DNA of 64,000 bases from Nocardia sp. (GTDB lineage: Bacteria > Actinomycetota > Actinomycetes > Mycobacteriales > Mycobacteriaceae), in assembly GCF_025465275.1 (NCBI RefSeq), contig NZ_JAODNK010000051.1:62001-126000 (forward strand), in the 5' to 3' direction. Positions 25,431 to 33,782 of this stretch are shown piece by piece; position 1 is the stretch's first letter, and each line of letters begins with the position of its first letter. A model generated the notes under the pieces. That model was not told the DNA's origin. It saw only the letters and a program-made list of their open reading frames with translations, and ran no database searches. The translations under genes were made by a program, and so were the position numbers.

Positions 25431-26948
25431 GTGAGCACGACTGGCCGGGGGGCCGGCGACGAGTCTGCGGTACTGCGAGCGGGGGCCGAGGCGATGGCGC
25501 GCGGTGAGCTGGGGGAGGCGCTGCGGATCTTCGAGGATGCGGTGCAGACGGAGACCGGGGATATCCGGGTGTGCGCCATGGTCAATTCCGCCTGTGTGGC
25601 AGATCAATTGGGTGATCACGCGGGTGCGGTGGTGCGCTTTCGGGAGGCCCTGGAACAGATGGGGCCGGAGGCGCCCCGTATGCGTCCGGCCGCGCTGATC
25701 AATCTGTCGCAGGCATTGCAGCGACTGGGTGATCTGGACGGTGCGCAGGAGGCGCTGGAGCAGGCGCGGGAGTTGCTGAGCGCCGATACCGCGCCCGGCG
25801 AGTTGCGGTACGCGTGCCTGGTGTCATTGACGGCGGTGGCACTGCACCGGCAGCAGTGGGCGCGCGGGATCGAGCTGGCCAATGAATCGCTCGACGCCGC
25901 AATTCATTTCGCGCCCGGACAGGTCGGCCATTCGCTGATGAACCTGGCGACCGCGCACTTCGAGACGGGGCGCTGGGAGCTGGCGGAGGATTTCGCGGGT
26001 CAGGCGCTGGTCGCCTTCGACGCCGCGGCCGACCACGACGGTGTCGCCGAGACTCGCCAGAATCTCGCCGTGATGTACACGCGCTCCAGCCGTTTCGATG
26101 ATGCGGAGCGACTGCTGATCACTGCGCAGGAGTATTTCGAGGCGTCCGGATATGCGCACCGGGCCGGAATCGGCTGGAAGGTCATGGGTTTCATTGCCGA
26201 GGATCGAGACCAGCCCGAACTGGCCGTCACCCGATACCGGCAGGCGCTGGAACGATTCGACGAATCCGGCGCGGTGGTGGATGCCGCCGATGTGCGGACC
26301 CGGCTGGCGACCGTCGCCTTCGCCACCGGCCGGCTGGAGGAGGGCGAAGCCGAACTGGCCGCCGCCCGCAGCACCTACGCCGAACACGGCCTGGGATTGC
26401 TTTGCGCCCAATTGGATTACTGGCACGCAGGATTGGCGGAACCGCTCATCGACACCGTGCCCGGCCTCCTTGCCCAGGCCGTGGACCTCGCGATCCCCGC
26501 CGCCCTCGCCCTCGACGCGGTTCGCTACGAACTCCCCGACGGCGCACAGCGCGAAACCTGGAACCGCCGCATGGCCGATCCGGCGCTGCGCCTGGCCTTC
26601 CGCTACGCCTACCTGTCCGGCGACGCACAGTTGGTGGCCGACCTCATCGAAACCTCCTGCGCGGGAACCACCCTGGACATCGACCGCCTCTCCGCCGCCC
26701 CACCCCGTCTTCCGCTCGACACCCTGGACCCGCTCGCCCCACCCCCCGCCAGCTCCGCCCCGGTGAGCGACGCCCTCCAACTCGGCACCGCCCTGGCCTC
26801 GGTCGCCGCCGGCGCCGGACTCCCGGTAACCCCGCCCCCACATGTCGCGGTCGCCCCCGACGGCCACATAGCCCTCGCCGCTTGGATATCCGTCGCCGAA
26901 GAACGCTACGGCCGCCGCATCCGCGACGATCGCGTGGTCCAGGCATGA
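25431..26948 (+). CDS. tetratricopeptide-repeat protein of the CHAT cassette
   Basis: This protein of about 505 residues is dominated by TPR helices: AEAMARGELGEALRIFEDAVQ, ADQLGDHAGAVVRFREALEQ, SQALQRLGDLDGAQEALEQA, ATAHFETGRWELAEDFAGQAL, AVMYTRSSRFDDAERLLITAQ and DQPELAVTRYRQALERFD. A Pro-rich C-terminal segment follows. TPR arrays bind peptides or partner proteins. In CHAT-protease systems they typically hold the protease inactive or present its substrate. GTG 25431 follows the previous stop by four bases; TTG 25428 is an alternative. An in-frame extension back to 24726 lies antisense-free but overlaps gene two and is rejected. Confidence 0.8.
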   Translation: MSTTGRGAGDESAVLRAGAEAMARGELGEALRIFEDAVQTETGDIRVCAMVNSACVADQLGDHAGAVVRFREALEQMGPEAPRMRPAALINLSQALQRLGDLDGAQEALEQARELLSADTAPGELRYACLVSLTAVALHRQQWARGIELANESLDAAIHFAPGQVGHSLMNLATAHFETGRWELAEDFAGQALVAFDAAADHDGVAETRQNLAVMYTRSSRFDDAERLLITAQEYFEASGYAHRAGIGWKVMGFIAEDRDQPELAVTRYRQALERFDESGAVVDAADVRTRLATVAFATGRLEEGEAELAAARSTYAEHGLGLLCAQLDYWHAGLAEPLIDTVPGLLAQAVDLAIPAALALDAVRYELPDGAQRETWNRRMADPALRLAFRYAYLSGDAQLVADLIETSCAGTTLDIDRLSAAPPRLPLDTLDPLAPPPASSAPVSDALQLGTALASVAAGAGLPVTPPPHVAVAPDGHIALAAWISVAEERYGRRIRDDRVVQA

Positions 26949-27028
26949 CGGGCGCTGGATACCTACACGTGACGGGTGAGCAGTTCGCAGCGCCGCAATC
27001 CGCTGTCGGACGGGAGGTTCAGGCATGA
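26945..27028 (+). CDS. 27-codon mini-ORF bridging the TPR and CHAT genes
   Basis: An ATG overlaps the TPR stop (ATGA) and the mini-ORF's own TGA overlaps the CHAT start (ATGA), giving a 27-residue peptide beginning MTGAGYLHVTG. No strong ribosome site precedes it, so it would depend on ribosomes finishing the TPR gene. Its last 19 bases closely resemble the last bases of the TPR gene (both end in a ...VQA-stop with the same GGCATGAC context), suggesting a local duplication. It may be a coupling device rather than a functional peptide. Confidence 0.35.
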   Translation: MTGAGYLHVTGEQFAAPQSAVGREVQA

Positions 27029-28290
27029 CAGAGGAGCAGCCGACCGCGTATGTGCGGATGGCGGATGCGGGGGATTTGTATCTGACGTGGCGGTGGGTGG
27101 ATCACGATGCGCCCGGGGGTATCGGGGTGGTTCCCGAGGCTCAGGTGGAGGAGGCGGTGCGGCGGTTTGCGGGGGCGCTGCCTGCGCCGGGGCTGGAGGG
27201 TGGGCTCGAAGCGGCGCTCACCAGTGGGGAATTGGCGTCTTACGAGGCGGAAAATGCCTTGGCGCAGGTGCTTTCGGCGACATTCCTGCCACATCAGTTG
27301 GCGGTGGCGCTGTATGACCTGCATGTGCGAGGGGTGCGGCCGCGGTTGCGGATTCAGCCCTCGCCGCGGGTAGCGCAGATTCCGTGGGAGTTGCTGGCGC
27401 CTGATCCGGGGCTGCGGCTGGTGGATATCGCCGAGGTGAGTCTGCTTGCGCCGCCGGGCATTGTGCACGCACCGGCGCGGGTGGCGCGGTCCTGGGCGGA
27501 GACCCGGGAGCAGCCGGTAGTTGCGGTGCTCGATCCCCGGGTGCCCGGATTCCGGGCCGATTCCGCGCTGGGATCGGTGCTCGGTCGGATGGATGAGGAT
27601 GCGCCGCTGGCGGCGCTGGTCGCCGGTCTCGCGGCGCGGGATCGATTGGTGCCGAAGGTGAGTGATCCGGTCGCCGCATTCCGGCGCACCGATGTGGATC
27701 GGGTGTGGCTCGGCGAGGTCTTGCGGGCCGGGGCGGCGCGCATGCTGTACGTGGGACATGTGACGGCGGCGCCGCCGACCTCCGGGCAGAGTGAGTCGGC
27801 CACCATGCATTTGGCGTGCACGGCCGACATCGTGGGATTCGCACCCGCGCAGCGTGATCACCGGCCGCTCTCGGCGCGGGATCTGCTGCTCGGTACCTAC
27901 ACACTGGCCGCCGAACCGCGCAGCGGACCGCAATTGTGGCCGATTCCGAGCCGGGTCGCGCTCATTGCGTGTGAGAGCGGCGGTGATCTGCGTTTCGGTG
28001 AGGCGCTCGGCCTGGTCGCCGCAATGCTCACCGGCGGTGCGGAATTGGTGACGGCCGGGCGTTGGGCGCTACCCACCGATCTGGCCTTCCAGCGCTTGGG
28101 TGGCGCAGCGCCGGAATGCCGCCCGCTGCAGGAAGCAGTGTGCGCCATCGATGCCGCCCACGAGCAGCCGGATCCGGTAGCAGCGCTCAATAATTGGCAG
28201 CGTGCCCGTTTGGCGGCCTGGCGCGAGACCGGCGGCATCGAGCATTCGCCGCTCGTCTGGGCGGCCTTCGCAACGGTGGATGCCCGCTGA
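27025..28290 (+). CDS. CHAT-domain caspase-like protease
   Basis: This 421-residue protein has the landmarks of a CHAT peptidase. PSPRVAQIPWELLAPDPGLRLVDI is the conserved PWE(L)L segment. The catalytic histidine is His245 in RMLYVGHVTAAPP. The catalytic cysteine is Cys316 in RVALIACESGGDLRFGEALGLVAAMLTGGAELV. Downstream, the GRWALPTDLAF stretch closes the caspase fold. CHAT proteases act in bacterial conflict systems (for example with TPR partners in type III-E CRISPR) and in regulated self-killing. Here there is no CRISPR, only the TPR and two unknown genes. GGGAGG lies eight bases before the ATG. It ends the cassette. Confidence 0.82.
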   Translation: MTEEQPTAYVRMADAGDLYLTWRWVDHDAPGGIGVVPEAQVEEAVRRFAGALPAPGLEGGLEAALTSGELASYEAENALAQVLSATFLPHQLAVALYDLHVRGVRPRLRIQPSPRVAQIPWELLAPDPGLRLVDIAEVSLLAPPGIVHAPARVARSWAETREQPVVAVLDPRVPGFRADSALGSVLGRMDEDAPLAALVAGLAARDRLVPKVSDPVAAFRRTDVDRVWLGEVLRAGAARMLYVGHVTAAPPTSGQSESATMHLACTADIVGFAPAQRDHRPLSARDLLLGTYTLAAEPRSGPQLWPIPSRVALIACESGGDLRFGEALGLVAAMLTGGAELVTAGRWALPTDLAFQRLGGAAPECRPLQEAVCAIDAAHEQPDPVAALNNWQRARLAAWRETGGIEHSPLVWAAFATVDAR

Positions 28291-28332
28291 CCGTCGTCGG
28301 TTCATCCGGGTGAGAGTCCGCCTCGATCGTGC

Positions 28333-28716
28333 TCATGCTCCCGGAGAGTGACCCCCGCCGCTCGATCTGGCGCGCAGGAAGTCGTCCACCAATCGGGTGC
28401 AATCTTCGCGGGTGAAAGCGCGCAACCCGGTCAGCTTGGTGAAGACGATCGGGCCGATGAGTTGTGCGAGCGCGAAGGTGGTGTCGAAATCGCCGAGTTG
28501 TTCGTATGCCTCGGGGGTGCCGAGCAGATCGTCGAAAGGCTGGCGGTATTGCTCGATGACGCGATCACGCAGGCTCGTGAAGGTATGGGGCGCGGCCTCT
28601 TTCGGCTCGGGTGTACCCATGGCAAGCCAGGCGAGCGTGGTCAGCTGCATCGGCGCCTCATCGATGAGCGCGGACTGGCGGGCGAGCAATTCGACGAGCC
28701 GATCCCGCAGTGGCCA
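28333..28716 (-). pseudogene. TetR-family regulator remnant (DNA-binding domain deleted)
   Basis: The open frame ending at 28333 encodes only a TetR C-terminal ligand domain of about 125 residues (PLRDRLVELLARQSALIDE..., RVIEQYRQPFDDLLGTPEAYEQLGDF, FALAQLIGPIVFTKLTGLRAFTREDCTRLVDDFL). The N-terminal helix-turn-helix, normally about 60-80 residues, is absent. Upstream of about 28716-28731 the frame reads into sequence antisense to the MFS transporter gene. A TTG at 28689 gives the longest nominal ORF but has no ribosome site. It cannot bind DNA by the usual means and is best called a remnant. Confidence 0.8.
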
Positions 28717-28731
28717 GGTCTCCGGCAGCAG

Positions 28732-30087
28732 CTGACCTGGGTCGTCGACGGCTACACCCTCGCGCTGGCCTGCCTGGTGCTACCCGCGGGCGCACTGGGC
28801 GACCGGTTCGGCCGCCGGGTGGTGCTGATCATCGGAATGGCCATATTCACACTGGCTTCCGCGATACCGCTGCTCATCGGCGGTCCGCTCTGGTTGATCG
28901 GGGCGCGGGCGGCCGCCGGGGTGGGTGCCGCCTTCGTCATGCCGTCCACCCTGTCGCTGCTCACCGCCGGATTCCCGGACGAGCGCCGTGGACAGGCGGT
29001 GGGGGTGTGGGCCGGTGTGGCGGGATCCGGTGGCGCACTGGGGATTATCGGATCCGGCGTGCTGTTGCAATGGCTGTCGTGGCAGTCGGTGTTCGTTGCC
29101 ATGACCGCCGTCGGTGCGATACTGCTGGCGGCCGGGTGCACGGTCTCGGAATCCATTGCGGCGCAACGGCCACCGCTGGATCCGTGGGGTTCGATGGGCG
29201 TTGCCACCGCGGTCGGGTTGATTGTGGTGGCCGCCATGGAAGTGCCTACGCGCGGCTGGGTGGACCCGCTGGTCCTCGGTCTGCTGGCCGGCGGTCTGGT
29301 CGCTACCGCGGCCTTCGTGCTGGTCGAATTGCGTGTCACGCATCCGCTACTGGATGTACGACTTTTCGCCGATCGTGGATTCGCTAGCGGCACGCTGTCT
29401 CTGGCCGTGCAGTTCCTGGTCTCGTTCGGTCTGTTCATGCTGGTCGTGCAGTACCTACAGCTTATTCTGGGCTATTCGCCGCTCGCCTCATCGCTGGCGC
29501 TCGGGCCGATGATTGTTCCGCTGATACTGGTTTCGCTCGTCGCGCCCTGGCTGGCCGACCGATTCGGGCTGCGCTGGGTGACGCTGATCGGCCTGGCGAC
29601 GGTGGGTATCGGTCTGCTCGCCATTGCGCGGCTGAATCTGTCGAGCGGCTACTGGGGCGTGCTCTGGTCGTTGTTGATCATGAGCACCGGTATGGGTCTG
29701 TGCACCGCGCCCGCCACCGCGGCCATTGTTGCGGGGACCCCCGTGGAGAAGCACGGCGTTGCCGCGGCGGTCAATGACGCGGCCCGCGAAATAGGCGCTG
29801 CGCTGGGCATTGCCGTGGCCGGCAACGTGCTCGCCGCCGGATACTCCCAGCGCATCGCGCCCGCGCTGCCCCGGCTCCCGGAGTCGGCGCGCGGCCCGGT
29901 CGGTGATTCGCTCGCCGCCGCACTGCAGGTCGCCGAGCGCGGCGGCCCGCAGGCGCAACCGCTCGCGGACTTCGCCAAAACGGCCTTCCTGCACGGCTTC
30001 CAGCAAGCCGGTGTCGCCCTCGGTTGCGCGGCGCTGGTGGCGGCCGTGCTCATTGCGGCCTGGGCGCCCGGAATTGCCCGTCGCTGA
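28732..30087 (+). pseudogene. DHA2-type MFS drug transporter remnant lacking helix 1
   Basis: From 28732 the sequence encodes LTWVVDGYTLALACLVLPAGALGDRFGRR, exactly the region between helices 1 and 3 of 14-helix DHA2/EmrB-QacA transporters, and continues with normal membrane helices to IAAWAPGIARR. The first roughly 45-50 residues (helix 1 with its DxTxVNVALP motif) are missing. Upstream codons of the same open frame (28348-28731) are antisense to the TetR remnant and are not transporter sequence. Without helix 1 and a native promoter it is probably inactive, although a long open frame persists and no stop codon interrupts it. Confidence 0.8.
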
Positions 30088-30237
30088 GCCTATTTCTGTG
30101 AGTTCACCCGCTATGGGTGAGGCCGCTGCGGACCGATCATGCCAGCGTGGGGTGTCGGCTCTTGCTCCAGCTCACTGCTGGCAAACTGTCGATGCTCGTG
30201 ATCGTGCCGCGCCAGTTGCACTGAGGCAAGGAGTCCG

Positions 30238-31668
30238 ATGACTATTCGCAGGATGGGTTCACGACGAGCGCTGGTGGGCGCTACGGCAGCCACCCTGTCC
30301 GTGATCCTGGCCGCAGTGGGATTGAGCGCCTGCAGCAGCGATTCGTCGTCGAGCAATAGCTCGGCAACCTCTACCACCGCGGCCTCGAACGATCCGAAGG
30401 ACATTGCGGTCGACGCCTTCACCTACGGCTACCCGCTCGTCCTGATGGACGCCACCCGCGCCTCGGCGGCGGCGGCCAATCACTTCGATCACGCCGATAC
30501 CCTGCCGACCCCCGCCGACCGGCAGGTCGTGCGGCTGAATCTGGACACCTTCTACTCACAGGCTTGGCTGGATGTGAAGAACGAGCCCATGATCGTCCAG
30601 GTGCCGGAGATGGATCCCAATCGGTACTGGCTCATGCAGTTCCTGGATGCCTGGTCCAATACCGCGCAGGACCCCAGCAGCGTCGACCCGCAACTGCGCT
30701 CGGGCGCGAAGACCGGCCCCTTCACCTACGCGATCACCGGACCGGGCTGGAAGGGCACACTGCCGGACGATGTCACCCCGCTCGCCATGCCGACCGATAC
30801 CACCTGGCTGCTCGGCCGCGTGCAGGTCAACGGCCCGGACGACGTCGAGAAGGTGAAGGCCGTGCAGAGCCAGATGAAGCTGGTGCCGTTGAGTCAGTGG
30901 GTGAGCGGCAATCACGACAATCCGCCGCCCGCGGCCCCCAGTGACAAGTCGATCAACCCGTCCCAGCAGGTCGCGCGGATGGACGGCCCGACGTTTTTCG
31001 ACAAGTTGAACGAACTCATGGTCGCCAACCCGCCCGCCGCCGCCGATGCCTCGGCTATGGAGCGATTCGCCGCCATCGGCGTGACGCCCGGCGGCACCGC
31101 GGACAAGGTCTCCGCCGATGTGCTGAATCTGGGCGCGGCCGCGGGCAAGAAAGCCATTGCCGCATACGTGAATCCGCAGATCAAGGTGGAGGACGGGTGG
31201 CAGTTCGCCACCAATGTCGGCACCTACGGCACCGACTACCCGCTGCGCGCCAATATCGCGCTGCAGGGCCTGGGCGCGAACCTGGCCAAGGATGCGGTCT
31301 ACCCGACCGTCTTCAGCACCGCTGACGACAATGGCACGCCGGTTCGCTACACCCTGCACTTCCCGGATGGTCAGCTGCCGCCGGCCCGTGCCTTCTGGTC
31401 GATCACCGCGTACGACGCCGACAGCTTCCTCATCGACAATCCGGCCGGCATCTACGCGGTCGGCCATCAGATTCCGGTGGTGAAGAACGCCGACGGTTCG
31501 GTGGATATCACTGTGCAGAACGCGGATCCGGGCACCGCCGTGCCCGCCGGCAACTGGCTGCCCATCCCGGCCTCCGGCAAGTTCTCGCTCACCCTCCGGC
31601 TCTACGCACCGGATCAGAAGGTCCTCGACGGCACCTGGAAGCCGCCGAATCTGCGGAAGGTCGCCTGA
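30238..31668 (+). CDS. DUF1254/DUF1214 lipoprotein
   Basis: This 476-residue precursor has a twin-arginine-like start (RRMGSRRALVG) and a lipobox at Cys32 (VGLSACSS). A DUF1254 domain follows (AVDAFTYGYPLVLMDATRASAAAANHF, QVVRLNLDTFYSQAWLDVKNEPMIVQVPEM, RYWLMQFLDAWSNT) and a C-terminal DUF1214 domain (LPPARAFWSITAYDADSFLIDNPAGIYAVGHQIP, GNWLPIPASGKFSLTLRLYAP). The family has no settled function. A paralogue with the same architecture lies at 37422-38846 on the opposite strand. The ATG has AGGCAAGGAG just upstream. It is followed by a small His-rich secreted-protein gene. Confidence 0.9.
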   Translation: MTIRRMGSRRALVGATAATLSVILAAVGLSACSSDSSSSNSSATSTTAASNDPKDIAVDAFTYGYPLVLMDATRASAAAANHFDHADTLPTPADRQVVRLNLDTFYSQAWLDVKNEPMIVQVPEMDPNRYWLMQFLDAWSNTAQDPSSVDPQLRSGAKTGPFTYAITGPGWKGTLPDDVTPLAMPTDTTWLLGRVQVNGPDDVEKVKAVQSQMKLVPLSQWVSGNHDNPPPAAPSDKSINPSQQVARMDGPTFFDKLNELMVANPPAAADASAMERFAAIGVTPGGTADKVSADVLNLGAAAGKKAIAAYVNPQIKVEDGWQFATNVGTYGTDYPLRANIALQGLGANLAKDAVYPTVFSTADDNGTPVRYTLHFPDGQLPPARAFWSITAYDADSFLIDNPAGIYAVGHQIPVVKNADGSVDITVQNADPGTAVPAGNWLPIPASGKFSLTLRLYAPDQKVLDGTWKPPNLRKVA

Positions 31669-31803
31669 GCAGACCCGCCGTCTCGCCCAGTCGGATTCCC
31701 AGGGTTTTGCCAGGGTTCTCGGATGGCGCTGTGAGGAACACGCCGTTCGATAGGTGGATGAATCGTATTGCTGCGATTCGTCGCTAGAGAGAAAGGAATT
31801 CCG

Positions 31804-32082
31804 ATGCTCTCCAACCTGATGAGGACGTCCGGTACCCGAAGGATTGCTGTTCGCGTTGCGTTCGCGGGTGTGCTTGCCGCTGTGCCGCTTTCGGCTCTGG
31901 CCATTCCGGCCTCCGCCGATGCCACCGTGCCCACCGCCACCGATGTCGATTGGCACCACCACGATTGGGATCACCACGACCGGGATCACCATGACTGGGA
32001 TCACCACGACTGGCACAATCCGGGCGACTGGAACCAGGGCATTCCGTTCCCGGTTCCGTTCGACACCGGCTCTGCCGGGTAA
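31804..32082 (+). CDS. small secreted His/Asp/Trp-rich protein, likely metal-binding
   Basis: This 92-residue precursor has a Sec signal peptide (MLSNLMRTSGTRRIAVRVAFAG..., cleavage after ASA near residue 39). The mature part of about 50 residues contains four consecutive D-W/R-D-HHD units (WHHHDWDHHDRDHHDWDHHD). Such His/Asp runs bind divalent metals (Zn, Ni, Cu, Co). AAAGGAATTCCG precedes the ATG; an in-frame start at 31768 is less convincing. It lies between a DUF1254 lipoprotein and a zinc-ribbon protein, 3 kb upstream of a metal-exporting ATPase, so a role in envelope metal buffering is a reasonable guess. A perfect terminator follows. Confidence 0.78.
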   Translation: MLSNLMRTSGTRRIAVRVAFAGVLAAVPLSALAIPASADATVPTATDVDWHHHDWDHHDRDHHDWDHHDWHNPGDWNQGIPFPVPFDTGSAG

Positions 32083-32100
32083 CGAGCACTACTTGAAGGA

Positions 32101-32130
32101 CCCCGTCCGGTCACTCGTGACCGGACGGGG
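32101..32130. terminator. strong rho-independent terminator
   Basis: A perfect 14-bp stem (CCCCGTCCGGTCAC and its complement, 2-base nominal loop) is followed by TTT. It lies 18 bp beyond the His-rich gene and 35 bp before the end of the convergent zinc-ribbon gene. Confidence 0.92.
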
Positions 32131-32165
32131 TTTCTCATGAACGGCTACCGCGTGAATATCCGAAG

Positions 32166-32819
32166 TTACTGCGACTGACCGCAATTCGAGCAGAAGGCCG
32201 TACCCACCTGCAATTGGTGCCCGCAGCCCGTGCAGTGCGCGCGCATATCGAGGCCGGTGCCGCAGGCGCCGCAGAAGCGGCCACCCGTGGTGGTGGTCCC
32301 GCAGGTCGGGCAGGTGACCCGGGCCGGTGTGGACAGATCCTGGTTCTGCGTCCAATTCTGCTGGTGCGCGGCATCTCGGATTTGCGAGCCGCGCGCCTCG
32401 GCCTGCGCCTGCGCGATCTGATTGGCCACCAGCGGTGAACAGCGCGTGCACTGGCTGACATGGTCGTTCCAGCAGATCCGTGCGCAGACCCAGGACCCGC
32501 AGCCGCTGCACAGCCGGAAGTCGTCCTTGACGTGATCGACCGCGTTGTTGAACGCCTTGTCCTTGGTGGCCGAGGCCGAGCCGCCACCCCAGGTGTTGGA
32601 GAAGTCCTCGGCGGCGTTGGACACCTTGTTGATCGAACTGAAGTGGTCACCGAGCAGATCTCGCACCACACGCAGCGCGCCGCGCCCTCGCGAGAGGTAG
32701 TTCTGCTCGAACGGGGATTTGTAGGCGGTGCTGCAGCGATCGCAGCGGAACTCCCACTGGAATCCATTGTCGTTGGACTCGTCGTAATAGGAGCTGGTGA
32801 AGACGACCGGTGCGGCCAT
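32166..32819 (-). CDS. multi-zinc-ribbon protein
   Basis: This 217-residue protein has at least four Cys4-type zinc sites. The first has FRCDRCSTAYKS near the N-terminus, completed probably by a later pair. Then come RLCSGCGSWVCARICWNDHVSQCTRC, a classic ribbon VTCPTCGTTTTGGRFCGACGTGL, and a C-terminal HCTGCGHQLQVGTAFCSNCGQSQ. The middle carries a Gly/Ser linker. The start ATG is the first in frame and MAAPVVFTSSYYDES follows. Double-zinc-ribbon tails of this type occur on many actinobacterial adaptor proteins; no enzyme domain is visible. It is transcribed alone, convergent to the His-rich gene. Confidence 0.82.
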   Translation of the reverse strand: MAAPVVFTSSYYDESNDNGFQWEFRCDRCSTAYKSPFEQNYLSRGRGALRVVRDLLGDHFSSINKVSNAAEDFSNTWGGGSASATKDKAFNNAVDHVKDDFRLCSGCGSWVCARICWNDHVSQCTRCSPLVANQIAQAQAEARGSQIRDAAHQQNWTQNQDLSTPARVTCPTCGTTTTGGRFCGACGTGLDMRAHCTGCGHQLQVGTAFCSNCGQSQ

Positions 32820-32945
32820 GATCGGGCGATTCCTTTGCGGCTGAGCGGACTACGTACGCACGCGCCCGGAACCCCCCGGACCACGTATTGTCAGCTTCTT
32901 ATCGTATGCCCGGGCAGGTGCGCAACACGGGGAACCGGCGGGAGG

Positions 32946-33158
32946 TCAACGCGGCACGGAGACCGGTCGGACGACCACCTCGTTCACATCGACCTGCGCG
33001 GGCTGTTCGATCGCAAACGAGACGGCCGCGGCAATGGCGTCGGCCGGCATCGCCACCGCCCGATAGGTTTCCATGGCGGCACGGGCGGTGGGATCGGAGA
33101 TGCTTTCCGCCAGTTCGGATTCGGTGACACCCGGCGTGATGACGCTGACCCGCGGTCG
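32946..33158 (-). pseudogene. SDR oxidoreductase 3' remnant
   Basis: The last roughly 68 codons of a short-chain dehydrogenase survive: RVSVITPGVTESELAESISDP, ARAAMETYRAVAMPADAIAAAVSFAIEQP and VDVNEVVVRP are the usual C-terminal strands of this family. The Rossmann motif TGxxxGIG and the YxxxK catalytic pair are absent. Upstream of about 33158 the frame reads into sequence antisense to the MmyB-type remnant. A full SDR is near 245 residues, so about 70 percent is lost. Confidence 0.75.
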
Positions 33159-33163
33159 ATCCG

Positions 33164-33727
33164 ATGCTGCGACGGCTACTGGACAGCTTCCCTGCGACAC
33201 CGGCCTTCATTCTCAATCCGGCGCTCGATCTGCTCGCGGTCAATGCCTTGGCCGACAGCCTGTTCTCGCCGTTCGAGCGTGCGGACAATCTCGCCCGCAT
33301 GACCTTCCTCGATCCGGTCGGCCGCCACTTCTTCGCGCGCTGGGAGGAGGCCGCGGAATCGGTTGCCGCTGGCCTGCGCCGGGCGATCGGTATCGACCCC
33401 CGGGATCGGCGAGCGGTGGAACTGGCCGATACGCTGGTTGCTGCGGATGCCGACTTCGCCGACCTCTGGAATTCGCACATAGTGCGCGGAAAAACCTTTG
33501 CTACCAAGGATTTACGCCATCCCGATGTCGGTGCGCTGACACTGGCGTATCACTGCTTCGACGTGCGTGGCGCATCCGGTCAGGAGCTTGTCGTCTACCA
33601 CGCCGAACCGGGTAGCCCGAGTGTCGCCGCGCTGTCACTCCTTGGTGCGCTGGGGGCGACTCGCAGGCAGGCCGCACCGAGCCCCGAGAAGTTCCGCCCC
33701 GATAATTCGGGGGTCACAGAAAGATAA
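33164..33727 (+). pseudogene. MmyB-type XRE regulator remnant (helix-turn-helix deleted)
   Basis: The frame encodes only the C-terminal MmyB-like ligand-binding domain: LRRLLDSFPATPAFILNPALDLLAVNALADSLF, HFFARWEEAAESVAAGLRRAIG, DLWNSHIVRGKTFATKDLRHPDVGALTL and ELVVYHAEPGSPSVAALSLL. In intact members a helix-turn-helix of about 90 residues precedes this. The open frame starts with an ATG at 33164 that has no ribosome site and lies at the junction with the SDR remnant. SDR genes and MmyB-type regulators are commonly divergent neighbours, so this is the truncated rest of such a pair. Confidence 0.78.
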
Positions 33728-33782
33728 CGAACCGCTCTACCCGCCGATGTGCCGAATGGGACTTCGGGAGAGGTGGTTTGGC

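Noticed and set aside
28348..28731. N-terminal 128 codons of the long frame leading into the MFS transporter
   Set aside because: They are antisense to a TetR ligand domain and contain no membrane helix, so they are not a real transporter N-terminus.
30556..32016. 486-codon open frame antisense to the DUF1254 lipoprotein gene
   Set aside because: It has no domain, and it spans two real genes on the other strand.
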